Positions 29,201 to 42,189 of a DNA stretch of 64,000 nt are shown piece after piece. Made by a program: the position numbers and the translations under genes. The notes beneath the pieces were generated by a model, which saw only the letters and a program-made list of their open reading frames with translations, was not told the DNA's origin and made no database searches. The stretch is from contig WIXG01000272.1 in NCBI GenBank assembly GCA_009869945.1, positions 46,424 through 110,423 of the forward strand, read 5' to 3'. The stretch's first letter is position 1, and each line of letters begins with the position of its first letter. Source of the DNA: Mesaphorura yosii. Taxonomy: Eukaryota > Arthropoda > Collembola > Poduromorpha > Tullbergiidae.

Positions 29201-32200
29201 TACACGCGTAAAGCGTACGTGCGCTTTATTCTGTATACACAATTAATGCATGTGTGCATTTTTAATTAAAATGCTCCTCCGCTCATGACGATGACGATGA
29301 GAGATGTTGATGAATGTCTGGCTGGCTGGCCGAACGCGCAAGCATTTGTTGTTGACAATTGAGCTCCCCACTCTTAGAAACCAGTGGAATACGAATACAG
29401 GCACGGTTGAGCAGCAGTCAGTCAGTTCAGTTCCTGAAATGATCAAAAGATATTCACGTTTATCATCTTGTAAATGTCATTCCATTATCTACTTTGCATC
29501 TCCTCACCACTCACTTCCACTTCCAGGCAGCTCCACAGCTCCAACCGAGTTGAGTCTTGGCATGGCGTGGCCTGGCAAGGGTCGGACCTGTCTTGTCTAA
29601 GGCCTTCGTGTCTTGGGTTCTCGCGTTCTACGTCCCTCTTGCGTCTTGAGGTTCCTTCATTTCACTTCAAATCTCCTGACAAATTACTCCGTGTACGTGT
29701 TCTCAGCAGTCCGCTCATATTTTTGGCTTGTCACTGTCTAAAACAAGCAAGCAAGCAGAGATCAGGCTCAGAGTCAAAGTCACAGGGAACAAAAGCCGAA
29801 GGGGGTTCAGGTTGTCAATATTTGTTAAAGGAAACGTACCTGCACCAAAATCCTTAAATTATTCATATATCATACGCCAGGCGCTGCACGCTGCACGCAC
29901 TGCTGGAGAATCTGGCGTTGAATTCCCGTCCCGTCCCCTGGACTGCCCAGCCACATGACTATGACGCAGGCAGACGCTTTGCATTTCCAATTCTTCTGTC
30001 GTAATTAAAATGGAGATTTCTGGGGCGCAAGTTTCCTGCGTCGCTTGCTGCCTTCGAGATGAGATGCGGAACAGTGAAATTCTTTCTTCTTTTCTTTTCT
30101 TGTCAATGAATCCTAATTTTTGAGGCAAAGGCAGCAAGCAAAGCAAAAGTGAATCGAAATAATAACATCAACAACAATCGCCTCGCCTCGCCACAGTCAA
30201 AATGTAGCCGTAGCGTAGTGTTATCACAGCAATAAATATTATGGTAGTTAAAGTGTGTAGAAAGATACGAGATAAAAATGAGCTGCATTTTCTGCTTGAG
30301 AAGCCATGCGGTTCGTAATGCGAGCCATTTACGTATGTAAATGTGGCGTGGAGCAGTTTAGTAAAGTGAAGACAGCAGCAGCAGCAGTGCAGTAGAAAAT
30401 GCGGCGGCAGCCGACGTGTTAAACAGAGTAATAATTATAACAATGGCCGCAACAATGTGCCAGCAGCAGCAGCAACTGCAAAAGTAGAGATTAGAAAAAC
30501 ATTAACTTGCGCATTGCACGTCTGCAGTTTCACGGCTAAATTACAGGTCAAACAGTAATAAAATGAATTGAACTTGCTCACAGATCGTTTGGACAGGCAT
30601 TATTTTGGTCCTGGCCGAGATCGGCTCTTATCGAATGCATTCTTTCACTCCACGACCAGGCCGCCAAGCTACTTTAACCGGTTTCTGTTGTTGCAGTTGC
30701 TCCAAATAATAATTACGGGGTTTGAGAAAGTCGAAGGATTTTTTTTAATCCGAGGCGGGAAGGCAATGGCAATGGCACTGGCATGGCTTCAATGGCAATG
30801 AAATGACTGTAGTTAGTCTCGTTGTTGGTCTCGTTTGTAGCGCCATACAACCGCAAATCAACTGAAACGAGAAACTATTGATTAAAAAATTATCGTTTTT
30901 GATGGGGCCAAGTTGGTCGAGCACAAAAAACTGTAACAACCTGCAACTGACTGCCACGGCCAGCCTGCCTTACCTGTCTGATGTGATCCGAGTTTAAATA
31001 ATTCAATTCAATTCTCGAATTCAAATTCTCGCTCAGATCCATGCCCAGCATGAGAATTTTCCCACGAAAGGCGAGAACCCAATCCAGCAAGACTCCGACT
31101 CAACTCGAAATCGTTCATCACATAATTACGGCGCAAACGTCAAAATCCAATTTCTTTCAATTATTGGCAGTAATTACAAATTAAAACCATGTCCAAACAT
31201 GGAAATGTAGAACTTGGCCCCGCCGGCGTGCACTAAATAGTTAAGAAAACGATCAATTACATGGGAATGGGGGACTGAGCACTTGTTTTACGATTTTACA
31301 CGAACGGGGCAGGGAAATGTCACTCAGTTTTTTGACTGGGAAACTGATGATTCGAGGCGATAAGATCATTTATCATTTTCTTACACGTACAACGTTCAAC
31401 TCACAAGTTTTGTGACTGTGGTTCAGGTGAGCTGTTAATATTTCGAGCACATCGTTACTCATTTCCCTGCTCTTGACTTGAAGACTTGTCTTGTTCTTAT
31501 TCGTTGTTCCCCAGACAGCCAGGCGGGCAGGCAGGCAGGGAAGGGTGATGATGATAGTGACCCGAAGTGCATCAGTGCTAGTGCATTGCTTAATGTGTGA
31601 AACGATTTGCAGTTTCTCTGTTCCTTTCAATTGCAAATCTGCGGATCAGAAAAAGCAATTAATGTCAACTTGGTTTAAATAATTCAGACAGGTCAAGATG
31701 TAATCGTCTGGCTGGGTTCAGCGTTCGTTCAGACTTTTACGTGCTGCGTGGATTAATAGCTTACTGAATCGCAAATGAATTGAATTGATAGTCAGGAGTC
31801 AGTCGTGGTCGAGAATGAGTAATGATTCGATGTGATGGCAATGTTGAACGGTGAATTGAACCAAACTGGGTTGTTGTAGCTGTTTTGCCTTCTGCGAGAC
31901 TGGAATGGCAACTTTTAATATTAATTGATCGTTAAATACCGAGTCAGGCCAGATGGCAAGCACCAAGCACTCCACTTGACTTGATGGCTGACGAGAAATG
32001 TCAATACAAACGACCGAACAAGTAATTTGCGTGATGGCGATGTGATTTGCATACTATAGCATTTGCATAGCCAAGAGCAGGAACCTGAAAGAAAACAAAC
32101 GATGGACAATCTGTAATTATCTGCAATAGCAATTCAATGGTGTGGGAATGCCAACTGAATTGAGCCACCAACGCGAACGCCAGCCAGGCCAGAATGAATA

Positions 32201-34205
32201 AATCGTACCGAACAACTTACCGATTAGTATTCAGAGTGCGGACTGGCCCAACTCGAATTCGGTCTGTCTTGGTTGAGTTTATTAAATTAGATTTCAATTT
32301 CCTCATCCTTTCCGACGACTCCAGCTTGGTTTAGTTTGGACGTTTGGACTTGGAGTTGGTTTCATTCAGTCCGAGTTCAGTTGAGGTCCGAATCCCAAAG
32401 CCGAAGCTGAAAGCCGTCCAGAGTCCAGGCCAAAGTAATTATTAATTTAAGACCATCCTCTTGGTGCTGGATCTTGCTGGGTTCTAATTTAATTTTAAAT
32501 TTATTACCAACCAAAGCAAAGCTAAAGCTGAGGCCAGGCATCGTAAATTCCAATTTAAACCCGAGTCGAGTCCGAGTTGTTTAAAGTACGAGTACGCGAT
32601 CCTCGAAGGCCCGGCAGTATTTTAATGTTCTTTGCCGTTGCTGCAATTGCTTCGCTTTCGCTTGATGTGTGATTGATAATAATTGGTTGGGATGAATAAT
32701 GAGATGAAGTCCGTCCGTACTTCAATTCCCTCCAACCATCTTTCCTTTATACTTTGATACACTATAAGACAAAGATGATACGAGATGAAGAAAGCAGGGA
32801 AGGTAGGGAAGCGAAGGTGTAGCACTTGGCAGGTGTGATTTGTTCTGTAATATGAAAATGTGGGCTACTTTAAGAGATAAACGAAGAATTACTTACCAAG
32901 ACAGGAAAAATAGATCCATTTCATAAACACAGCGCATTGTTGTGGTGTTGTGCTCCTTAATTATCTTTTTCGAACCAATTTCGATTCCTGAAGGCATCTT
33001 TGGCTTGACTTGGCTCTTTTTAACAATCCTGAAATTAATAGAATCATTTTGATGGGGAATAATGAAAAGGCAAGGTAAAAGGGGAACAGCGTAAAAGGTA
33101 CTCGTCTTTGAAGGGACTCGAACTTGTACTTGTACCCTTTTTATTCATTTCATAACCACGGCCGGTAGAGACCGAGGCCGGAACACGATACACGAAGATG
33201 AGATGCGTCGAGATGAGATGAGGTCGTGATTAGATTTTCAAGCACCAAACTTTTTCTTTGGCTGTCAAAACTCCAAATTACATTCGAAGGAAGAAGGAAA
33301 AGAAGCCTGAGCTGAGCATGAGTCTGGGCCTTTTCCAGCGTTGCGTGGCGTAGCATTTGAGTTGAAAACTTTTCCAGAAGCAAAAGCAACTTTTTGATTG
33401 TGAAAGGCTGACAGATGTTTATTTGGTAGCTCGGTCGGGCAATTCAGGCACGGCGTGGCTTGGCTTGGATCGAGCAGAGATCTTGTTTGTTGTTGTTTGT
33501 ACCTTGCGTTTTGTGTCCTGAAGAGGCAAGAAACGAGAAACGCAACGCGTTATGCGTGGCAGGACGATAATGAAGCTCCAAGGTCAACCTCACCTCACCT
33601 GAATGGAAAAGAAATGGAAAAGCTTTGTAAGAATTCGTTTCCAGTGTACGCATACAACAATGCAATACAGCGTTCAAATGAGATGTGAGAAAAACAAGTT
33701 TAAGCTCTTAAACAATGCAATACAAAAGCCAAACCTTGTATTTCATTGTTGGGGACAACGAACGAATCGAGTGTTCGAGTGGAAATTGTACTTGTACTTG
33801 CACCTCGTGGAATTAAATACGGAATAATAAAAAAGCAGACGAGTCGAGTTCTTCATTTACCATTTACAAGTCCCATTTTCCGAATAAATGATAATGAGAC
33901 GATGGAGAGAGAAGACAAGACAGAGGACGGCAACGGCAGCAACAGCAGCAGCAACAATGGACGATGCACTTTCTTTGTTGTTAGCTGGTGCTGCGTTGGA
34001 AAAGCCAAGGCGTTAATCGAATTGCCACGCAGTTATTATGTAATTTGGGTCCAAAATGTCCAAAACTGTACCAGTGTCACAATTCGACTCAATGTGAGTG
34101 CGATGTCCGTACGAAATCTGTAATTAGTTAATTAGAGCCCATATTTCATTGGGAGAAGACACAAGAAAGACTTTTACCAGTAAGAAATTCGAACTTCGCT
34201 CGAAG

Positions 34206-34223
34206 GCTACGGCGCGCCGTAGC
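34206..34223. repeat. 18-bp perfect palindrome
   Basis: GCTACGGCG is followed immediately by its exact reverse complement CGCCGTAGC, with no spacer. It is in noncoding DNA about 1.7 kb before the first echinoid coding exon. Its function is unknown. Confidence 0.7.
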
Positions 34224-35881
34224 ATAATTTTTGGAATCTTCAATCTCTCCATGTCCATGCAATGTAATGCAATGCTAAGCGAATGCAAAGGCTCTTCGGG
34301 CTCTTCATCTTGAATGGAATCGGTCAACCGTGCAAAAGATCCACTCCACTTCAAAAAGCGTAGTTGTGTAGTATTTTCAGTAGTTGAGTGATAGCGTGGG
34401 AGTATTTTCATTAGATTTGGTTATTTAACAGTTAGACAGCGACGACACGACGATGACGGCCACGGAGAACGGAGACTAGGTTACTATTATTACGCCCATT
34501 GTTGTATTGCATTCGCGGAAAGGTAAATGATCTGTGGCCGTGGCGATCTTCTTCCCTTCTTTCCACTTCCACCGAATCGTCGTTACGCTTTACGCAACGA
34601 TGTGCAGTGCTGTGATGTGAATCATCTCGCGATTGTGTCTGTCTTGTCCTTGTGAAAGTGAAATGAAGTATGATCTTCATTCTCATCCTTCATTTTCATC
34701 TCCAGCATAAGTTCATTGAGCATTATGCCTTACTGGGTCGGTGTTGAGTCCATTGAGCATTGAGTGGCCACATTGTTTGCATTGTTATGATTGAATCATT
34801 GAATATTGCATTGAACTGCATGGAATTGGTGAAGGATCCGAATTCATTTGTTGCCGTTGCCTTGTAGAATGCCGCTGCCACTGTCGAAGATCAGGACGGG
34901 AGAGATCATTGGATAATTGAATTCAATACAGTTAATAGAGGCACTTCTTCTTCGTATTTCGTAATAATGGTGTTGGAGACGACAATGATGGGGAGATCAC
35001 GAAAGATCGGCCCAGACGTAGAGCAGAAAATCTTGACGAGGCAAAGGCAGGCAAAGTAAGGCGAAGGCGACAAGACGATGTTGCTACTCTTTTCTGTCCG
35101 TGTCCGTTTCCTTCCTTTCCAGTCGCATCTCGCTACATGTTCGGTTAATTGAACTTTTTACCGTTCACGCCGGTGCCTGCCAACTCAGCATCTTCTTTTC
35201 ACTTTCGGTGTTTATTGTCTGGAATCCCATAAAAACGGGCGCTCGGAAGGCAATTCCGAAATTAAAGACCGACACGACAAGATGACCAAAAAGCGATGAC
35301 GACTTTCTTTGCTTTGGCTTTGCTGGTGTTGTGTGGTGGCTGCCTCGGCACGGTTTCACTCGATTGTTGGGTCGGTTCCAAAAAGGTAGCAATAGCAATA
35401 TTGAGTTTTAATGATGTCGATGCTGCTGGATGCATGAATGACTTGATGACTTCGACCGACCAACGGCTGACTTCGACTCCTTTTTGATGTTCTCTTCATT
35501 TTCATCTTCGTCATCTGTTCTGTTCTTCCCTACAAGAGAACAAGAACACGGACATAAACTTTTTATCCCTGAGCCAGCCCAGCAGTCCAGCTTCCACTTC
35601 CACCAGACTGACTTTGAATGGACTGCGACGACGACTTACTCAATTTCTGCACGCACGAATTGATTTCTCATAAATAACTGCGACTGCGGCGACCATTCCA
35701 TTAAGACTTAATTCAATGCACTTCTCTTCTCTATGCTGCGCTGCATCGCAGAATGCAGAATCGTCGAATCATTCAATGACAATCTGAAATTGTAGAATAA
35801 AAATATTTGGCATTACGTTTGCATGAATGAACCTTTAAACTCGTACTTAACTTACCTTCTTTGTCCTTGTGATTTATAGAA

Positions 35882-38800
35882 ATGGGGAAGCGAAGCGGCA
35901 GCAGCAGCAGTTGGCGGCTACTCCTCGCCTTTTGGGTAGCGGCAGCGACGGCGATAACGCTGACCGTATCAGCGGACGAAATGCGTGACGTGGCGGAGGG
36001 CGACGATGTGATCCTCGAGTGCCGGTTCAACTCCAAGCTTGTGAGCCCTGGCCGGGCGAATCTGTACTGGTCGAGGACGAATACCCGAGATAAGGACAAC
36101 GTGGCGATTGGGGAGACTCCGCTGGAACAAAATTACGAGTGAGTTTATCTTCTTCAGCCTCCAGCAGGCATGCTTCTTGTCTTACTTCAGAAATGATAAA
36201 TGGTTTACCTGATTGGTATTCCACGACCCACGTCCACATCCAAGATCCAAGAAGTTGTGAGATGAAATCGAGATACTCGACTGACTCGACGTGAGAGACA
36301 AGAGAACAAGACGGTTGGCACATGACTTGCATGTCAATTATGACAACTAGCTGATGATAATGCACTGATTTCTAAATCATAAGTCACTGATCACAGATTG
36401 ATTGCAGATGTGGAAAATAGACAGTTGACAAATGCAATTGAACTCTGCACCGTGTCTTGTCTTTTGAAAGTCGAAGTCGAATTGTCTCCTTCCTTCCTTG
36501 CTTTCCACTTCAACCTGACTCGGACGTTTGTTTCAGGAGAACCTGAAGCCTGAAGGGCGTCGTCCCGCCGTGGCCGCGCCCGGCGCTTAAGTACCCTTTT
36601 TATGTAATGAGGCCGGAGAATACAGAATAATGAATGAAACAATGACAAAATGACAAGTGACATTGTTGGTGCAATGCAATAAAAGTGGGTGTTGGCCAGC
36701 CCTTCTCAATTAACATTTAACACGTGTTTTATTTTCCGCTCACAGAATCGACTATCGACTTGCTGAGGGCCGCTACGACCTGCGGATCCACAACGCGACC
36801 TACGATCGTGACAACGGCAAATACGAGTGTCATGCAAAGGAGAGCGGTTCAGGAAAAAAGTTGCATTCTGCCACGATCCAGCTGACCGTCCTTCTCCCGC
36901 CCGGCATCCCAAAAATCGTGCCCGTCGAACCTTCGGCGACTGAGGGCCGAACTCTGGAGCTGACATGCAGCAGTTACGGAGGAAGTCCGGATCCGCTCAT
37001 CAAATGGTACCGTTCGGATATGGCGCAGCCTCTCGACAGCATAATTCGTCTCGGAGGGTCACGCAAGAACAAGACGAGCGCCATCCTGAGCGTGACTCCG
37101 ACCCGGGAAGACGATTCGACCGAATACCGCTGCGTGGTCTGGAACAGGGCACTCGCTGACGGCGTGCAGCTGCAGTCCAGCGTCGTGCTCAACGTCAACT
37201 ACTTTCCCCGCGTCCGCGTCGGCCCCGAGAACCCACTCCGGATCGAGAAGGGAGGCACGGCGAAGCTGAGCTGCCACGTCGACGCAAAACCTGCCGTGAG
37301 CTCCGTGCGTTGGACGAGAAACGGGAAGTTCTCCGAGACGACTTTCGGCTACGTCATCCCACGAGTGAGTCTGAGCGATGCGGGGACGTACGTCTGCAAC
37401 GCCGACAACGGACTCGGGCAGACTGGGGAAGCGGACCTGACTCTTGATGTCCTCTACGCGCCAATCGTGTCCGTCGTGGCACGGAAGGAGTACGAAGAGG
37501 GTGAAAACGTGTGGATCAAGTGCAATGTGACCTCCAACCCTCGACCAGCGACTGTAGAGTGGATCAAGAAGGGCGACCCAAGTTTCAGGCAGTCCGGTGA
37601 CCTCCTTCGGATTGAACGGGCGTCCGCGGCGAATGTCGGGGACTACATCTGCCGAGCAACGAATATCCTTCACCCGAGTGGCTCCGAGACTTCTTACGAA
37701 CGGTCAGGAAATGCGACGGTGACTCTGCTCATTAAGCATGCGCCGGGCACGACGGTTATCGAACCCATGCAGCCGTACGTCGTCGAAGGGGCTGGTGTGA
37801 CGCTTTCGTGTGGGGCGGACCCGCCCGGCTGGCCCTTACCGCAATACCGCTGGTGGCGTGACGGGAGCGAGGCGACCATCGCCGTCGGGGCGCAGCTGAA
37901 CATCGCACTCGCCAAAGCGAGCACCGAAGGCACGTATTTCTGCCAACCCAACAATGAAATCGGGACCGGGACCGTCGGGCGAACCCAGTTGCAAGTGCAC
38001 CACGCTCCACGGATCGTCTCCGGACTCCAGGCGCAAGTCATTCGCCGTACGGGCGACACAGGCTTCAGCGTCATGTGCTCGGCTGTCGGCAAACCACGCC
38101 CGAATATCACTTGGGTAAAGGATGGGCAGGCGATTGACGTTGACGGCTCGCTTTACAAGGTCGTAACTGAGGATATTGTCGGCGCGAAGGGCTTCATCAC
38201 CGTCCAGAGCACGCTGTACTTCTCGGGCGGCTCCCGGGACTCGATTCTGGCGACGGACCGCGGATACTACGCGTGTGTGTTTGAGAATGACGTCAGGAAA
38301 GAAGAAAGCCACATGTATCTTCGAGTGCAACGTAAGTTTACCTGTTTATCCTTGATATCCTAAGTCTGAAGATTTGTCCTTGATTTAATTTGCTAATTGC
38401 CGTCAATTCTTGATTTCTCCGTGCTAATTTGCTAATTCGCGCCAATTCTGACTGCAGATAAGCCAATCTTCATCCGAAGCCTGCAGACCGAACCCGAGCG
38501 AGTCGCATTCGACGTGGGCGACACGGCGCTTGTGCCCTGCCACGTCCAAGCCTATCCCAAACCGGAATTCGACTGGAGCTTCAACTCCGCGTCGCCGTTG
38601 GTGGGGCTCGACGACCCGAACTTTGACGTGAACGTGACGATCCTCTCGAACGAACGCTACGTCTCGACGCTCATCATTCGCAACATGCGTGAGGAGCACT
38701 ACGGACCGTACACCTGCCACACGTACAATCAGATGGGCAACACGAGCGCCGTCGTCCTCCTCGAAAAGCGCGGGAAACCTTGGCCACCGACAGGGCTGTA

Positions 38801-40455
38801 CGTGAGCGGGACGGGGACGAGCAGCGTGGCGCTCGGGTTCGAGCCCGGTTTCGACGGTGGCTACGCCAACACAAAGTACATGATCAGCTTCTACAGCGAC
38901 AAGCAGGCGCGGCTCCAGGACTTCGACTGCCAGGCCGCGAATCCGTGCAACGTGACGGGACTCGAGCAGCAGACGATTTACGTGTTTAAGGCGAAGGCGT
39001 ACAACGATCGGGGCTACTCGGAGTACTCGCCCTCCGTCACGAACATGACTCGAGTCGACACGGCCCGCCTTCCGACTCCGCACGATGTCAAGTACGAACC
39101 GCAATCGGGGACAATCGTTTTTGGAATGGCCACGCCATCCGGCGGAGAGGCGCAAGCGCAGTCGCTGGCTGGGCTGCCACTCAAGGCCAAATTGGAGGCG
39201 AAAGTTGGCCAGGACGACGCCTGGCAGATGGTTGACGGTCTCCTGCCCTTTGGAAACGATAACTCTTTCCGGCACGTGATCGAGGCGGCTCGCCTCCAGA
39301 ATTTGAGGGAGGTTCGCGCCAGCCTTTGCGTGGGGACAGAAGACATGTGTGGAAAATATGTCGATGCCCGCTACATCGACCCCCGCGAACTCCCCGCTAC
39401 AGCACCACCTTCCGTACGCGCGCACTACGTGATTGGCGGCATCGTCTCCGCCATTGTGCTCCTCCTGTGCCTTGTCCTGGCCTTCATCTTCTGCTGCTGT
39501 CGCCGGAACAAGAAACCCGTGAAGAAGGTCGAGTATGAAGCCGGACGTGGTCACCAGACGCAAGTCGTGCCTCCGCCGTATTTCACGACAAACGGCGGCA
39601 TGGAGAATAAGGCACTGGATCGGTCGGTGGACATAATCGAGGACACAATCAAGAATTTCCAGGCCGCGGCACAAAACGGGTATTTGGGGAACGGAGAAGG
39701 AGGCGGAATTCCGTACATTGACCAGAATTCTTACTCTAACTCGAATAATGGAGGCTCGGTCGACTCGCAAGACTCCCTGTGGAAGATTACGAATGGAGGA
39801 AGCAGCAATGGCGAGCACCACCAGCACGGGCATCAGATGCACCAGCAGCAGTATGGCGGCGGAGGATACCAGCACCAACTTAGTGGAAACCCGAATGGGA
39901 ACTACGACCCTTACCCTCCGTCGGCCCAACTGCTCCTCCAGCAGCAACAACAGCAGCAGCAGGCGTACGAGCATCAAGCAGCGTGCCTCAGCAGCCCCTA
40001 CGACAATCGAGCCAACACGAGCGCCATGTACCTCCAGCAGCAGCAGGATCCTTACGGTGTCGTGCCGAAGCCAAAGAGGAGGCAGGATCTCATGGGTAAG
40101 CTGAACAAAGTGAACGTGCACGTACAGGAAATTAGCAAAAACAGATATATTTCAAATTTCAAATTTTCCCGCACTTACAGGTGATTCTTACCTGACCGAG
40201 CTGAGCGGGCTCCCAGACCCGTACCCCAACCATAACATGAATGGACATGGTCATGGACAGCTGGACCAGAATTCCTTGCTGTCCCAAGACGATTCGTCCG
40301 CCAACTCCTCCCGTCCTCTCCACAACAGCGGCCATCCGCACCAGCACCAGCAATACCTGCAGCAGTCGTACGACGAAGCGGCAGTGGACGCCGCGGGCGG
40401 ATACGCGACGCCCAACTCGCGGGGGAGGAGAGTCATACGTGAAATTATCGTGTAG
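35882..40455 (+). CDS. ed: Echinoid-like immunoglobulin-superfamily cell adhesion protein
   Basis: Coding exons 35882-36138, 36746-38331, 38458-40095 and 40181-40455 join in frame (phases 2, 1, 1) with GT/AG introns of 607, 126 and 85 bases, giving 1251 aa. Visible in order: signal peptide (about 1-31); seven Ig domains, each with the paired Cys and a Y-x-C strand (about 35-135, 139-238, 239-323, 324-417, 418-504, 505-614, 617-715); two fibronectin III domains (about 720-925); one membrane helix (about 939-961) followed by a Cys/Arg stop-transfer; and a roughly 290-aa Gln/His/Asn/Gly-rich cytoplasmic tail ending in EIIV. This architecture and the EIIV PDZ ligand are the signature of Drosophila Echinoid/Friend-of-echinoid, homophilic adherens-junction proteins that bind Canoe and Bazooka through EIIV and influence EGFR, Notch and Hippo signalling. 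The start is chosen at the first ATG after the acceptor at 35,878-35,879. Whether it is ed or fred cannot be told apart. Confidence 0.93.
36139..36745 (+). other. Echinoid intron 1 (607 bases)
   Basis: The donor is GTGAGT at 36,139 and the acceptor is CACAG ending at 36,745. It splits Ig domain 1. No gene or repeat is recognised inside. Confidence 0.85.
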
Positions 40456-42189
40456 CCAGCCTAAAATATTTAAATCATATTTAATTAGTTCTAAGTTAAA
40501 TAAAATGTAATCTAATGCTACTGCTACTTAACGCAAGCCAGGCAATTTACGGCTCCGTAGTTGACAATCAGTGTGCAAATGCGAGCGCCAGCGCGTCTTA
40601 TCAGCCATTTGCCGTTGACCTTATCAGTTAATCAGTTCACGTACCTGCGCCCGGCCCGCCCTGCTCTCTAATTAACAGCCCAATTCATTTGTAGCCAAGT
40701 AGCCACCGATTCCAGCTCTTTTCATTTATTAATTCATTGCTCAACGTGTTCACTATTTACTTTTCACTTTTCATTGTTCACAGATTCAGCTTTCACTTTA
40801 ACCCTTATCAGTTGTTATTTATTCAGTTAGCTACACTTTGTTTGTTAGTTGTCTCGGCTACTTTTATCGTTATCTATCGTTCGATCTCACCTTCATCTTG
40901 CTAATGCTAACCGTGTAATGCAAATGCAATTCCGAACCGTGTACCCTTTCTGTGTGTATTTAATGTAATGTACTTAATTACTTAAGAGATATTGCTATTG
41001 CATGTAAATTGTTTTACTACTGTCAGTCTAAATGCTTTGTAAATACTAAGCGACTGATAAGAATAGTAAAATAAAAAATTATTGACACATTGACATGCAG
41101 AGCCATAGCCCTTTATACAGCTTAATGTATGTATAATCTGTACCATACTTAATTAGTTAGTTAATACTTAGGTTAGCATATTTAGAAGACAATTACCTTA
41201 CTTATTGGTAGTTGCTGCATTGAATTTCTGATCCCGATCGCGCGGTCTAGAAATTTACAGACATACGAAAATGCTCACAATTTTGTACTATAAAATTATA
41301 TTACGTATTTTTACTACTGGTAGTGCTTAATTAGTGTATTTATCTTCGACCCTTGCCCTTGTCCCCAAATCCTGATTGGACCCAAATTCCCGGTCCCAGG
41401 CTCCCAGCCCTCCAATTCTACAAATTCTGCTGCACATTATGGTATTTCACTACTATGCATGTTGTAGTTATCAAATGTACTACTGTACGCGTACGCGAAT
41501 TAACCGTCGTCGTCGTTAAGTCGAAAGATTTAATAAATGCCCAAATACACTGATTTATCATGCGTTGCGTTGGCCTTAATCAGCATCTTTATCTTCATGT
41601 TGCACAAAGAGATCTTTAGCATTGGAAGACGTGAGACTAAAATCTGCAACAGCGCATGAAATACGAAATTAGCTTCTTCTGAATTGTTCAAGTTGAAGGA
41701 CCGATCCGAAGCAGGCACAGAAGCAGAAGCGAGAAGGGTTCACAGTTTTATCACAGCTGACTGACTTTGGATTTGCCAGTTAGGCTTGAGCGTTAGCGTG
41801 AACTGGAACAATGTTTTAGTAGTTCCGAGATCAGCATTTAATTCTGAACTCTTCCACGCACTGCACTGCACCGTGCAGCCGAGGACTTCTCGACCGATGG
41901 TCTTTGACTGACCAGTTTAGTAGTGACTGACGCTCTCTCGTCAATCGTCATTGTGACCAAATTGGTTCGAATTTGCTATTTGAACTGAGAAGGAAGGTCG
42001 AGAATCTGGAGACAGAGCCAGTTCAGGTAATTATTGGACACTTTTGACAGGTTTTGCGCTTATTTTCCACAATAGGCACTAGTAGTTAACTTTTGAGTCG
42101 ATTTTCTTGTTATCAGTACTCGGAAGCCGTACTAACGTACCAGAATCATTTGATTAGCCAGAGCCAGCCAGCGAGGATTATAAATCAAG
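40456..42189 (+). other. Echinoid 3' UTR and intergenic/5' leader of the next gene
   Basis: Candidate poly(A) signals AATAAA occur at 40,499, 41,070 and 41,532, so the echinoid 3' UTR may be from about 60 to 1100 bases long. Near the right end, a donor-like CAG/GTAATT at 42,026 and an acceptor-like TATCAG ending at 42,116 suggest a 91-base intron in the 5' leader of the 42,190 gene. This is inference from splice consensus only. No coding sequence is seen. Confidence 0.5.

Larger units (their letters stand above)
1..35879. other. 35-kb stretch without supportable genes; probable 5' intron and regulatory DNA of echinoid
   Basis: All open frames here are short (at most about 160 codons) and lack domain motifs, exon-like continuity or usable splice phasing, and none resembles a protein family I know. 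No tRNA, rRNA or transposase is recognisable. The DNA has intermediate GC and is not visibly CpG-depleted. It is dense in short tandem words with 5-bp period (TTGGC, GCATT, GTGCC, CTCGT, GACAA, CGCAA). Because the first coding exon of echinoid starts right after a consensus acceptor at 35,878-35,879, an upstream untranslated exon must exist. It could lie anywhere in this stretch or beyond the left edge. That makes a long 5' intron with enhancers a reasonable inference, but no element was proven. Confidence 0.5.

Noticed and set aside
38424-40121. 565-codon open frame antisense to echinoid exon 3
   Set aside because: It mirrors GC-biased codon use of the real exon, has no domain, and the plus strand encodes Ig7, fibronectin domains and the membrane helix.
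42174-42186. TATA-like TTATAAAT just before the 42,190 start
   Set aside because: A start site 30 bases downstream would fall after the ATG; more likely leader sequence.
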